A program made the position numbers and the translations under genes. This document shows positions 48,792 through 58,054 of a stretch of 64,000 bases of DNA, in pieces. Position 1 is the first letter of the stretch. Every line of letters begins with the position of its first letter. The DNA comes from Nitrosomonas sp. (GTDB lineage: Bacteria > Pseudomonadota > Gammaproteobacteria > Burkholderiales > Nitrosomonadaceae): NCBI GenBank assembly GCA_031316255.1, contig JALDQW010000001.1:3133485-3197484 (forward strand), given 5' to 3'. Under the pieces are notes generated by a model. That model was given only the letters and a program-made list of their open reading frames with translations, was not told the DNA's origin and searched no databases.

Positions 48792-49688
48792 CTAATTTGA
48801 ATTTTCAGCGTTTCCGAGTAGTGGATACATCATTTCTTCAATAGATGGCTCAAAGGACTCTTCATCAAAAGCTGTATCGCCGTTGGCAAATGGCGTGTCT
48901 TGCGTTTTCAATCCCTTGAAATCAAAAAGGGACGTATCGGCCAAATGAGATAATTGGATGTTTTGCATGGCCCTGAACATGGTTTCCAGTCTGCCGGGAA
49001 AACGTTTGTCCCATTGCTGCAACATTTCCTTAATCACCTGCCGCTGAAGATTGGGTTGCGATCCGCACAAATTACACGGAATAATCGGGAAAGCAACACG
49101 TGCGGCATATGCGGCGATATCTTTTTCCTTGCAATAAGCGAGCGGACGTATGACTATATGCCGGCCATCGTCACTGATCAACTTGGGCGGCATGGCTTTG
49201 AGTTTCCCGCCATAAAACATATTCAGAAAAAGTGTTTGCAGGATGTCATCCCGATGATGACCCAGAGCGATTTTGGTTGCGCCCAATTCGCTGGCGACAC
49301 GATACAGGACACCGCGCCGCAGCCTTGAGCACAGACTGCAAGTGGTTTTTCCCTCTGCAATAACACGCTTCACAACGCTGTATGTATCCTGTTCTACAAT
49401 TCGGAAAGGCACGCCGATTTTGCTCAAGTATTCGGGCAATACATCTTCTGGAAATCCGGGTTGTTTTTGATCCAGGTTAACAGCAACCAGTTTAAACGGC
49501 AAAGGTGCATGCGCCTGTAAATTCATGAGAATATCCAGCAGCACATAACTGTCTTTTCCGCCGGACAAGCAAACCATGACAATGTCATCGGCCTCGATCA
49601 TATTGAAATCAGCAATCGCGGTGCCGACCTGCCTTCTGAGGCGTTTCTGTAGTTTGTTGGCGTTATAAAGTGCTTTTTTAGGTAACAT
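48792..49688 (-). CDS. ttcA: tRNA 2-thiocytidine synthetase TtcA
   Basis: TtcA thiolates cytidine 32 in some tRNAs and uses an iron-sulfur cluster and ATP. The 298-residue protein has the PP-loop LSGGKDS (41-47), the conserved pair C117-x2-C120 ([10 protein letters not shown]), HHRDD, and the second pair C205-x2-C208 (CNLCGSQ). Length and motif order are normal for the family. It converges with the tlpA-like gene (38-bp gap between ends). Confidence 0.96.
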   Translation of the reverse strand: MLPKKALYNANKLQKRLRRQVGTAIADFNMIEADDIVMVCLSGGKDSYVLLDILMNLQAHAPLPFKLVAVNLDQKQPGFPEDVLPEYLSKIGVPFRIVEQDTYSVVKRVIAEGKTTCSLCSRLRRGVLYRVASELGATKIALGHHRDDILQTLFLNMFYGGKLKAMPPKLISDDGRHIVIRPLAYCKEKDIAAYAARVAFPIIPCNLCGSQPNLQRQVIKEMLQQWDKRFPGRLETMFRAMQNIQLSHLADTSLFDFKGLKTQDTPFANGDTAFDEESFEPSIEEMMYPLLGNAENSN

Positions 49689-49812
49689 TTATCGGAAATG
49701 CCCTGTGACGGGTGCAGTATAATAGACAAAATAACTGGAACAATTTAGCATTAATGTTTTCTAACGGTGGCCGGATAAAAAAAGACTCTGAATAATTTAT
49801 GAGAAAATCTTA

Positions 49813-50280
49813 ATGATCAAATCCATATTAATTATATCATTGGCGGCGTTTGTTCTGTTTTCAACCAGCCCCTTTGCAAACGTGTCGCGCATTGAGATCA
49901 ATGTAAAGAATGGTATCGGCGAGCCGGGTGATTCCGCAAAAGTCACCCGAATTATCAAACTGACGCAGCTGGATAATATGTTTTTGCCCAATGAAATAGA
50001 GGTTGCTGAAGGCGAAACGATCAACTTTGTTGTAAAGAATGGTGGGGATCATCGGCATGAAATGCTCATAGGAACAAAAAAAGATCTAAAAATAGCCGCC
50101 AAAATGAGGCGCATGTTTCCTGATAAAAATCATTCCGAACCGGGATTAATCCAGTTAGAACCCGGTGAGACGAAAGAATTGGTTTGGCATTTTGATCACG
50201 CGGGCACAATTGAGTTTGCATGCCCATTACCTGGTCATTTCAAGGGTATGCGTGGAACAATTTACGTGGAGAAAAAATGA
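49813..50280 (+). CDS. Periplasmic cupredoxin (type-1 copper protein)
   Basis: 155 residues with a signal peptide (about 1-22) and a plastocyanin-like beta sandwich. Copper ligands are seen as GGDHRHEM (His80/His82) and CPLPGHFKGM: Cys137, His142 and Met146. Long inserted helical residues (KKDLKIAAKMRRMF) distinguish it from plastocyanin and recall the copper-resistance cupredoxins such as CopI. Its stop overlaps the start of the DUF411 gene (ATGA), so the two are translationally coupled. A role in copper handling or periplasmic electron transfer fits both. Confidence 0.9.
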   Translation: MIKSILIISLAAFVLFSTSPFANVSRIEINVKNGIGEPGDSAKVTRIIKLTQLDNMFLPNEIEVAEGETINFVVKNGGDHRHEMLIGTKKDLKIAAKMRRMFPDKNHSEPGLIQLEPGETKELVWHFDHAGTIEFACPLPGHFKGMRGTIYVEKK

Positions 50281-50828
50281 AAAAACAGATAGCTACATTT
50301 CTAACCGGATCAATTTTAACTGCCGTCCTATTCGGTTTTGTACCGAATGCGATTGCAACGACAACTGTCGAAGTGTATAAAAGCCCAACTTGCGGGTGCT
50401 GCTCTAAATGGGTTGATCATATGCGTGATCACGGTTTTACGGTTATTACCAAAGATGTCGGTAATAAAGAAATTCGTAAAAAAGTAGGCATGTCTGAAAC
50501 ACTGGGTTCCTGCCATACCGCCCTGGTTAATGGTTATGTCATGGAAGGCCATATACCGGCTCCTGATATTATCCGCTTTCTCAGGGAAAAACCGGATGCC
50601 TTGGGGCTTGCTGTACCTGATATGCCGCACGGCTCACCCGGCATGGAAGGCAGTCGCGTCGACCCCTACAATGTATTGAAAGTCAACAATCCGGGCGATA
50701 CGCGCAGGGACGCGGAAATTTACAATCGCTATGATCCTTACGCAAAGAAAGCCATGCCGCAGGCCCCTGTTACAGCACCCGATAGCAACGCTGAAGGTGC
50801 CTCTTCCATTATGCGTTTGAATAATTAA
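50277..50828 (+). CDS. DUF411 metal-binding protein
   Basis: ATG 50277 (in the ATGA overlap) gives 183 residues; an earlier in-frame start lies inside the cupredoxin gene. A signal peptide spans about 1-28. The DUF411 signature follows: SPTCGCCSKWVDHMRDHGF (Cys39, Cys41 and Cys42) and SCHTALVNGYVMEGHIP. A C-terminal extension (RVDPYNVLKVNN, AEIYNRYDPYAKKAMPQAPV) is rich in Pro and Ala. DUF411 proteins are often encoded beside copper or metal resistance genes and are thought to bind metal through the Cys cluster. The coupling to the cupredoxin supports a copper role. Confidence 0.9.
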   Translation: MKKQIATFLTGSILTAVLFGFVPNAIATTTVEVYKSPTCGCCSKWVDHMRDHGFTVITKDVGNKEIRKKVGMSETLGSCHTALVNGYVMEGHIPAPDIIRFLREKPDALGLAVPDMPHGSPGMEGSRVDPYNVLKVNNPGDTRRDAEIYNRYDPYAKKAMPQAPVTAPDSNAEGASSIMRLNN

Positions 50829-50838
50829 TCGAACCATA

Positions 50839-51318
50839 ATGCTGTTACGTATTATGTTGCTAAGAGGCTCCATCATTGCCTGCATGATTGCTATCGCCGG
50901 TTGCGAAGAAGCCAGTCAATCTGAAACTCGTTCGCTTAAAGATATTCTTAACCAGAATACTGAGCGGGTGGTAAGAAATTTTGATCCCGTCCAGGTCCAA
51001 CGTGGAGAAATTGTTTTTCAGGAAAACTGCGAAAACTGCCATGGAAAGAAGGCGGCAGGCACTACAGACTGGCGCAAACCGGGTGCCGACGGCAGATTTC
51101 CACCTCCGCCGTTGAATGGAACGGCGCATGCATGGCACCATTCGACTGCAGTACTGAAAAAAACCATTCTTAAAGGTGGTCCACCGGAATTCAGCACCAT
51201 GCCCGCTTGGGAAAACAAATTGACAGAGCAGCAGGTGGATGATGTTGTGGTCTGGATCAAATCCTTGTGGCCTGATGAGATATACGCTACCTGGTATCAA
51301 AATTTTGAAGACAAATAA
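50839..51318 (+). CDS. Lipoprotein cytochrome c
   Basis: 159 residues with a lipobox (AIAGC, Cys22) and one haem site CENCH (64-68). The axial Met is probably Met121 in EFSTMPAWENKLTE. The Pro-rich insert FPPPPLNGTAHAWHH is unusual but seen in other single-haem proteobacterial cytochromes. It follows the DUF411 gene by 10 bp and is most likely part of the same unit. It probably carries electrons at the outer face of the inner membrane or on the outer membrane. ATG 50854 is a possible alternative start. Confidence 0.9.
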   Translation: MLLRIMLLRGSIIACMIAIAGCEEASQSETRSLKDILNQNTERVVRNFDPVQVQRGEIVFQENCENCHGKKAAGTTDWRKPGADGRFPPPPLNGTAHAWHHSTAVLKKTILKGGPPEFSTMPAWENKLTEQQVDDVVVWIKSLWPDEIYATWYQNFEDK

Positions 51319-51353
51319 AAAACGTTCGACCGGATTGCAACGCAGCATAATTC

Positions 51354-52736
51354 ATGCAAGATTCTTTAGCTGGAACGCAAATCACTGACTGCATTCCAAA
51401 GGCTGTCCGCGGCTCCATTTTCTTCCTCACCGATGACCCAGGTACGGCACCCGAGCCGCTGAAAGACTATCAGTATTTTTTTGACGGCATCCTGCTGCTG
51501 GGTAATGACGGCCATATACTTGACGTCGGCAACGCCGATCAAATACAAGCCAGGTATCAGCTTAAAGCGCATGAAATAATCGATTTCAGCGGGAAATTCA
51601 TACTGCCCGGCCTGATTGATACCCATATTCATTATCCACAATCCGAAATCATCGCAACAAACGGCGAACAGCTTGCTCAGTGGCTCGAGCAAACCGCTTA
51701 TCCGGCTGAGTCAAAGTTTGCAGACAAATCATACGCACATAAAGTCAGCCGTTTTTTTCTCAACGAACTGTTACGTAACGGCACCACAACGGCTCTGGTT
51801 TTCGGCACCGTTCATAAAAACTCTGTAGATGTCCTGTTTACAGAAGCCGAAAAATTGAACATGCGTATCATCGGCGGCAAGGTCATGATGGACCGCAACG
51901 CGCCGGATGGTTTACTGGATACCCCGGAAACCGCCTTTGCCGACAGTATCATGCTGATCGATGCCTGGCATAACAAAGGCCGGCTGCACTATGCCGTAAC
52001 TCCGCGCTTTGCGATTACCTCGAGCCCGGAGCAACTTGCTGTGGCGGCTAAACTGTATGACGAATACGAGGGCGTTTATTTGCAAACGCATGTTTCCGAG
52101 AATCCGAACGAAGTTGCGCTGGCAAGGCATCTTTTTCCTAAGGCTGAAAGTTATTTGCACATTTATGAAGATTTTGGTCTGGTCGGGCCCAGAACAGTTT
52201 TTGCACACGGTGTTTATTTAACTGACGACGAATTTGAATTGCTTGCAAGAAAAAACGCTGCATTGTCCTTTTGCCCGACTTCAAATCTGTTTCTCGGCAG
52301 CGGTTTATTCAACTTCAGGAAAGCGCAACACCATACTGTTCAACTCGGCCTGGGCACTGACATCGGAGCTGGCACCAGCTTCTCGATGCTCCAGACCATG
52401 AACGAAGCCTATAAAATTGCACAGTTACAAAAAACCAATGTCGACTTGCCGAAAAATGAAATTTCCTTGACGCCTTTTAAAGCTTTTTATCTGGTAACCC
52501 TGGGTGCTGCGCGCGCACTACATCTGGACGATAAGCTGGGTTCGCTGCAACCGGGAAAAGAAGGCGATTTTATTGTTTTGAATCCTGAGGCAACGCCCCT
52601 GCTCAGGTTTCGCCTGCAAAATACACAGTCTCTTGCCGAACGCCTGTTTGCGATTATGATGCTTGCGGACGATCGCGCTATTGAAGCGGTTTATTTAATG
52701 GGGCGACGCTGGATTGAGAAAACAACTGGCATGTAA
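51354..52736 (+). CDS. guaD: Guanine deaminase
   Basis: This zinc amidohydrolase converts guanine to xanthine. The 460-residue protein has the metal site DTHIHYPQ (about 88-95), the family segments NGTTTALVFGTVH and PRFAITSSPEQL, QTHVSENPNEV, FAHGVYLTDDEFELL, and the catalytic Asp in LGLGTDIGAGTS. Length and motif order match GuaD rather than the chlorohydrolases. It lies 35 bp after the cytochrome gene in the same direction, which need not imply a shared function. Confidence 0.94.
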   Translation: MQDSLAGTQITDCIPKAVRGSIFFLTDDPGTAPEPLKDYQYFFDGILLLGNDGHILDVGNADQIQARYQLKAHEIIDFSGKFILPGLIDTHIHYPQSEIIATNGEQLAQWLEQTAYPAESKFADKSYAHKVSRFFLNELLRNGTTTALVFGTVHKNSVDVLFTEAEKLNMRIIGGKVMMDRNAPDGLLDTPETAFADSIMLIDAWHNKGRLHYAVTPRFAITSSPEQLAVAAKLYDEYEGVYLQTHVSENPNEVALARHLFPKAESYLHIYEDFGLVGPRTVFAHGVYLTDDEFELLARKNAALSFCPTSNLFLGSGLFNFRKAQHHTVQLGLGTDIGAGTSFSMLQTMNEAYKIAQLQKTNVDLPKNEISLTPFKAFYLVTLGAARALHLDDKLGSLQPGKEGDFIVLNPEATPLLRFRLQNTQSLAERLFAIMMLADDRAIEAVYLMGRRWIEKTTGM

Positions 52737-52740
52737 AGCT

Positions 52741-52921
52741 GGAATTTCCATCAGGAAAAATCTTAAGGGCATCTCTAAAAATCCATACTTTGTCACAATA
52801 CTTTGTTGTTCACAAAAAATATCTCCTTACATGTCAATCATATGCTGCGTCAATATTTTCTGCTCTCGCCTCGTCTTGTTTAAAACTCTGAATTTTTAGA
52901 GGTGCCCTTAATGGAAATTCC
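52741..52921. repeat. Perfect inverted repeat split by the MITE
   Basis: GGAATTTCCAT (52741-52751) pairs with ATGGAAATTCC (52911-52921). Without the MITE and one TTAA copy the loop would be 14 bases. It lies between the convergent guaD and beta-helix genes and may have worked as a bidirectional terminator, although no T run follows it. Confidence 0.7.
52767..52907. mobile_element. 141-bp MITE related to the IS5-like element
   Basis: The left end GGGCATCTCTAAAAAT (52767-52782) is identical to the IS end at 5929-5944. The right end (52892-52907, read inverted GGGCACCTCTAAAAAT) differs at one position. A 4-bp TTAA duplication flanks it (52763-52766 and 52908-52911). The inside holds no long frame and does not resemble the transposase, so it must be mobilised by a full-length IS of this type. 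Confidence 0.92.
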
Positions 52922-52995
52922 GGAGTGAATGAAAGGCGCTAACGTTACGGTAACGCTGCGCCTGACAATATCAGATTGATAGTATATTTCTGGCT

Positions 52996-54591
52996 TTAGA
53001 AATCAAACGTCCATTCCTGAGTCCAGTCGTCATCGGCATCTTTGAATGCGCCGACATAATCGACGGGATCAAAGAAAGAATCGTTTACCGGAACGCCGCC
53101 GAGTGTTAAAGCCGAACCTGAAGCGGGCAGGTACCCGTTCAACAGCGGATCTTCAAGGCTGTTACCCGATTGTGACGTGAACCAGTCGGCTGTTGTGAAG
53201 GTAGCGCCTGGGCCGTCCAAGAAATTGGTTGCGCAGCCATGAACAAAAGAATTGTTGATGGTCAATTCACCGCTCAGATTGCCGGGTGCACCTGCGTTCA
53301 GAAATGTGGCTTCACCATCGATTGAAATGCAGTTCTGGAAGCCGGAAATCACCGTGTTCCAGATATTGGCACCGGTGCCGCGGCGCAGCAGAATACCTTG
53401 CGTGCCTGCCGATCCGCCAATGATAGTCATGTTGGATAACACTGGTTTTGCCCGGGGTTCTATGTCATTGTTGACTTCATTGTTGTCGGCTTCAATACCA
53501 CGGTCACCGTCATTGGAAGCCTGCTTGATCAATACAAACTGTGCTTTGCCGGTCCAGCCGCTGCCCCAGTCGAGACTGTCATCGCCATTATTGGTCAGTA
53601 CCATATATTTCATTTGCGCTGTGCCACCAAACATTTCAACCCCATCATCGAGTCCCTGATGTACCTGAATGAATTCAAGCACGGTTCCAGCGCCAACGCC
53701 ATTGAGCGTCAGGCCATTGAGCTCTTCATTCGGACGCACGGCAAAGCCAGCAAACAGGATCTGGGTATATTTGACCACTCCACTGTTGTCGTTTGGATTG
53801 TTGCCGCCAAAGGATTCGGAAGTAACCGCTTCAAACGGCACTTCGCAAGGATTCACGCCTGCATTACAGCCGTTGACCGGCGCATTGCCGGCGATCACCA
53901 GGCCGCCCCACTCGCCAGCCGCCTGTTGCGACGCACCGCTCATGACAATCGGCTTATTCGGAGTGCCTTCAGCCATGATTTTAGAGCCGCGCCTGATCCA
54001 CAAAAAATCGGCGCCCTGCTGTCCGAAAATTTGCGTACCCGGATTAATCGTCAGCGTTGCGCTGTTGGTTTTGTCACCGCCAATAAATACACCGCCGGAA
54101 ACTATCCACTGGATATTTTTCGTCAGCGTGATGTCCTGGTTATACTCGCCGCTCAAAATACAAGACCCTTCAACAGGACCCTGCGCTGAAAAACCCGGAC
54201 AGCCCTGGAAACTGTTGCTAACCAGTTGTTCAACCGAAAAGCGATTTGTTCCCGGTATCAATTTGAGTTTTGCATAAAAATCATTCGCGCCCACCGTAAT
54301 TGAAGGGATGTGTAAAGCTGTCGTCGCAAAATCGAATACGGCGCGGTCAGCTGACTTTGTTGCTGGAATCGGACTGGCTGAAATCAGTTTCAGCGCATTG
54401 CCGTCAATTTGCAATTGCACATCAAAAAATGCCGATGATGCGCCATTTAATACTTCAACAACGGGCATATCGACGATTCTCGTTGAAGGGTTGAAAGTAG
54501 CCGACGCCGCAAAACTGTTTGTAGCAGACATGCCAAGCATAAATGCCGAAATAACCGCGAGCCCTGTATGTTTGTTTTTTAACCTTACCAT
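52996..54591 (-). CDS. Secreted beta-helix surface protein
   Basis: ATG 54591 (after TTGGAGATAAAA) gives 531 residues; the longer frame to 54603 starts with a TTG in the ribosome site. A signal peptide spans about 1-28. Residues about 140-480 form repeated beta-strand turns typical of parallel beta-helices (TINPGTQIFGQQGADFLWIR, GGLVIAGNAPVNGC, MKYMVLTNNGDDSLDWG, SNMTIIGGSAGTQGIL). The end YVGAFKDADDDWTQEWTFDF is a pattern of such surface proteins. Paired Cys residues suggest disulfides. It is the last gene of the TonB cluster, 205 bp after the receptor gene, so it may capture the receptor's substrate at the cell surface. Confidence 0.82.
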   Translation of the reverse strand: MVRLKNKHTGLAVISAFMLGMSATNSFAASATFNPSTRIVDMPVVEVLNGASSAFFDVQLQIDGNALKLISASPIPATKSADRAVFDFATTALHIPSITVGANDFYAKLKLIPGTNRFSVEQLVSNSFQGCPGFSAQGPVEGSCILSGEYNQDITLTKNIQWIVSGGVFIGGDKTNSATLTINPGTQIFGQQGADFLWIRRGSKIMAEGTPNKPIVMSGASQQAAGEWGGLVIAGNAPVNGCNAGVNPCEVPFEAVTSESFGGNNPNDNSGVVKYTQILFAGFAVRPNEELNGLTLNGVGAGTVLEFIQVHQGLDDGVEMFGGTAQMKYMVLTNNGDDSLDWGSGWTGKAQFVLIKQASNDGDRGIEADNNEVNNDIEPRAKPVLSNMTIIGGSAGTQGILLRRGTGANIWNTVISGFQNCISIDGEATFLNAGAPGNLSGELTINNSFVHGCATNFLDGPGATFTTADWFTSQSGNSLEDPLLNGYLPASGSALTLGGVPVNDSFFDPVDYVGAFKDADDDWTQEWTFDF

Positions 54592-54795
54592 TTTTATCTC
54601 CAAGTTAATTATTTATGAAATTTTGGCAAGACTAATTTACCAACCTAATATGACATTCATGTTACATCGTGATGAATGGCTTAACATGCGTGGTACATAT
54701 TTACAACTGCTCGGATAGGACATAAATCACGCCGATCATACCAAGGCAATTCGCACGTTTAATCAATTGACGATTGTCAGAATCTGAACTTTTGC

Positions 54796-57700
54796 TCAGA
54801 AACTCATTCTCACGCCGAGGTTAAACTGCCGACCTCTGCGGAACTGTCGTGTAAGTTCACCGCCTTGCAGGATCAACACATCGTCATCAAGCAGGTTCTG
54901 CATGTTCAGGCGCACAGACAGCCATTTATTGATCGACTGGTTATAGACGAAGTCGAGCTGATGAAACGGCTGCTGATATTTATCCGGCGCGCCGAGCAGG
55001 CCGGCGGAGACGATGTGTTTGCTGGTGACGTTGTAGAGCAGGGTCATTTGAGATTTCCAGGCGGGATTTTCGTAACCGATCTGGAAGTTGAAGATTTGCG
55101 CGGAATGACCCTGTAACTGACGGTTATTGGTGGTCTGCGCACCGAGATTTTCGGCATTCAGTTTGACATTGGAGCTCGACCAGGTGTAGTTGCCGCCGGC
55201 ATAGAAATTCTCCAGCCACGGATGGATAAACCCAAGCCCTTTGAGCATTTCGACTTCAAATCCGTATACCCGCGCCTTGTCGGCGTTCTGATACGTCTGC
55301 AGGCCTGCGGTGCCGGGCAATGTGACCAGTTCGATCGGTTGTGTCAGGTCTTTCCAGAAGAAGCTCGCCATCAGGTTTTCATTGGGCGACAGATAATATT
55401 CCCAGCGCACATCGTAATTGGTAATGGCGGTTTGTTTCAGGTCAGGATTGCCGGTTGTTTCCTGGTTGGTGTTCAGATCGGTAAACGGCGCCGGCGACAG
55501 TTCCCTGAAATCGGGGCGCGAGAGCGTCTGGCTGAAACCCGCGCGCAGTTGCTGCTTGTCGGAAATATACATTGTACTGGTTACCGAAGGCAGCATGTCG
55601 GTGCGGTTGATGGTGCTGATGACCGACTGGTTGCTGTTGGCGACGTTCTGGAAGGTCTCGACAAACTGATCGTTGTTTTCCCACCGAACCCCGCCGGTGA
55701 CATTGAAACGGTCGTAGAGCGTGTAATCCATTTTTCCGTAGTAGGACAACAGCTTCTGCGTTGCGTTGTAACTGTCGGTGGGGCGCGTGGTTTCGCGTAA
55801 CTGGAAACCGTCGGTACCAATATTGGACGGCTTCAGGATCGATTCCAGCGATGACTGGGCCAGGATCGCCTGTTCAGAGCCAAGCGGTCCGACCGGGAAG
55901 AATGCAAAACGCTGGATGCGTGAATTGCGCGCTTTATCCTGCGTGATGAAACCGCCATGCAACGCCATTTTGTGGGCGGGCGTGAATTCCAGCGGCAGTT
56001 TGACGTCCATACGCCAGCTTTCATCCTTGTCGGTCAGGGTGGCATACGTCGTCTGGTTGCTGTCCGCGCGGCGCGATAACGCAAAACTGCCGTCCACCAT
56101 TTCATCGAACCGGTAGTCGCGCAACTTGGGCTGATCCCGGTTGGCGGTCGCATTGGTGTACAGCCAGTTCACCGAGAGATCTTTCGCCCAGTTGAACTGA
56201 TGATTGCCGCCGACCTGCTGCGTAAATAACTGGTTGGAAAGAAACCACAGTTTGGTGCGGCGGATATCGGTCACTTCGGCGTCGGTAAATCCCTGAGCAA
56301 TCCGCGCTTCATCGACGGCCTGGCGTAAAAACATGGTGCGCGTGAATATGCGGTGATTGTCCTTGTATTCGATATCCGCCGCCAGATAACCGTTGAGCTC
56401 CATGGACTGCAGCGAGCGCCGGGTATCGAAATCCTGAATCATGCGCAGCTCATCGCTGCCGGTGGTTGGCGTGTATTCACGGTTGATTTCATTTTGTTTC
56501 CTGAATTGCTGATTCCAGCCGCCCGCAGCGATAAACCCCGCCCTGAAATCCCCCCTATTGAATACATTGCCCATCGCCACATCCAGCCCTCTGTCCGGCC
56601 CCACGGGTTTCTCGGTCACGTCCCAGACACCGGACAGATCTTCGCCAAAGGCTTCAATTTCCTGGGCAGTAAACCCATTCGGGTTAAACAGTGTCTGCGG
56701 CTGGATGGTGCCGCCATTGGCAGTCGCGGCAGCCAGTGAACCCGGTAAATCACGCGCGCCATCGTCAAAACTCAGAAAGTCAAGCCCGCCGCCTTTATAG
56801 GACAGGCCGTCGGCAAAGGTGGCTCTGTCATTGAACCCCGTGCTCGCACTGATATTAAAGAAGAATTCATCCGGTATGCCCCGCGTGCGCATTTCCAGCG
56901 TACCGCCCGCAAATTCACCGGGCCGGTCGGCTGAATAGGTCTTTTGCACCATTACGTTATCCAGGAAGTTGGTCGGAAAGAGATCGAGCGGCACGACGCG
57001 GCGGGTCGGATCCGGACTCGGTACCGCAGCACCGTTCACCAGCGTGGAAGAATAACGTTCGCCAAGACCGCGGATAAAAACAAACTGTCCGCCGATCAGT
57101 GTTAAACCGGAAGCCCTTCTGAGCGCACTTGCCACATCCGAATCGCCGCTACGGGTGAACTGTTCGGCGCCCAGCACGGTTGTCACTTCCGTCGATGTTT
57201 TTTGTTCCTCGATAACTGAGGCCAGTGTGCCCGCCAGATGCGGTTCCAGCACCACATATTCGGCGAGTTCCACGCCTGCCGGTGTCAGGCTGAATGCGAG
57301 CTCGGTTGTCTCGTCCCTGGTAATTTCCACCGCATCCTGTGTCTGGCTGCTGAATGCCGGGTGCAATAATGAAACACTGTAGCTGCCAACCGGGATTTCT
57401 GCCTGAAGCAGGCCTTCATCATTTGTCCTGAATTGCTGCTGCAAACCGCTGACAAATACCTGTACATCCTTGACCGGCCGGTTGGTTTCAATTGAAATCA
57501 CTTTTACACTCATCAAACCGTCGCCTTCAACCACCGGCTTTTCCGCCATGGCGTCAGCGCCGGCCATGGTGCCGGTAACCGAACTTTCGATATTCAATTG
57601 CGGTTCGCGGCCATCGGGATAAAACGTCAACAGGATTTGTACGTTTTCAGCCGGCCGCAACGGCAGGTCGAATTCAAACGACTGCCCGCCGGTATTCAGT

Positions 57701-58011
57701 TTCATATGGTAGCTGCCGGGCGGCAGCTTTGCCGCAACACTGCCGCTGTCGCCGGTTTTAACGGTTGCGCCGCCATTGCCGCGCCAGTCGATAACGGCAG
57801 GCAGATCCGATTCGGGCAACAGCCCTGATTGACCGTCGTCCACGCTGAGTATGGTCAGTTCCGCATCGGCGATCGGCAATCCTTCCTGAAACAGATAAAT
57901 CGAGAATTCAGCCAGCTCCGCTTTGCCGGATTCTCCCCAGGCAGACGCACTGATCAGCATGACCATCAATGAAATAGCCAGATGGTATAAAATTATCAGG
58001 AATTTGTTCAT
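54796..58011 (-). CDS. TonB-dependent outer-membrane receptor with N-terminal regulatory-like domains
   Basis: The product has 1071 residues: a signal peptide (about 1-26); one or two carboxypeptidase-regulatory-like beta domains (about 30-240: IADAELTILSVDDG, RPVKDVQVFVSGLQQQF); a plug domain (about 260-375: ALRRASGLTLIGGQFVFIRG and RVVPLDLFPTNFLDNVMVQK); and a 22-strand barrel ending in GVRMSF with the terminal Phe. The N-terminal domains are characteristic of receptors in TtpC-type clusters. The ligand is not known; nothing in the sequence points to iron siderophores, and the beta-helix partner may hint at a polymer or peptide. Confidence 0.93.
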   Translation of the reverse strand: MNKFLIILYHLAISLMVMLISASAWGESGKAELAEFSIYLFQEGLPIADAELTILSVDDGQSGLLPESDLPAVIDWRGNGGATVKTGDSGSVAAKLPPGSYHMKLNTGGQSFEFDLPLRPAENVQILLTFYPDGREPQLNIESSVTGTMAGADAMAEKPVVEGDGLMSVKVISIETNRPVKDVQVFVSGLQQQFRTNDEGLLQAEIPVGSYSVSLLHPAFSSQTQDAVEITRDETTELAFSLTPAGVELAEYVVLEPHLAGTLASVIEEQKTSTEVTTVLGAEQFTRSGDSDVASALRRASGLTLIGGQFVFIRGLGERYSSTLVNGAAVPSPDPTRRVVPLDLFPTNFLDNVMVQKTYSADRPGEFAGGTLEMRTRGIPDEFFFNISASTGFNDRATFADGLSYKGGGLDFLSFDDGARDLPGSLAAATANGGTIQPQTLFNPNGFTAQEIEAFGEDLSGVWDVTEKPVGPDRGLDVAMGNVFNRGDFRAGFIAAGGWNQQFRKQNEINREYTPTTGSDELRMIQDFDTRRSLQSMELNGYLAADIEYKDNHRIFTRTMFLRQAVDEARIAQGFTDAEVTDIRRTKLWFLSNQLFTQQVGGNHQFNWAKDLSVNWLYTNATANRDQPKLRDYRFDEMVDGSFALSRRADSNQTTYATLTDKDESWRMDVKLPLEFTPAHKMALHGGFITQDKARNSRIQRFAFFPVGPLGSEQAILAQSSLESILKPSNIGTDGFQLRETTRPTDSYNATQKLLSYYGKMDYTLYDRFNVTGGVRWENNDQFVETFQNVANSNQSVISTINRTDMLPSVTSTMYISDKQQLRAGFSQTLSRPDFRELSPAPFTDLNTNQETTGNPDLKQTAITNYDVRWEYYLSPNENLMASFFWKDLTQPIELVTLPGTAGLQTYQNADKARVYGFEVEMLKGLGFIHPWLENFYAGGNYTWSSSNVKLNAENLGAQTTNNRQLQGHSAQIFNFQIGYENPAWKSQMTLLYNVTSKHIVSAGLLGAPDKYQQPFHQLDFVYNQSINKWLSVRLNMQNLLDDDVLILQGGELTRQFRRGRQFNLGVRMSF

Positions 58012-58054
58012 AACGCGGGGCTGACCGGACAGAATGCTGGATTTGATTTGACTG

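Noticed and set aside
53252..54277. Long plus-strand frames over the beta-helix gene
   Set aside because: Shadows of a GC-rich coding sequence; no start or family features.
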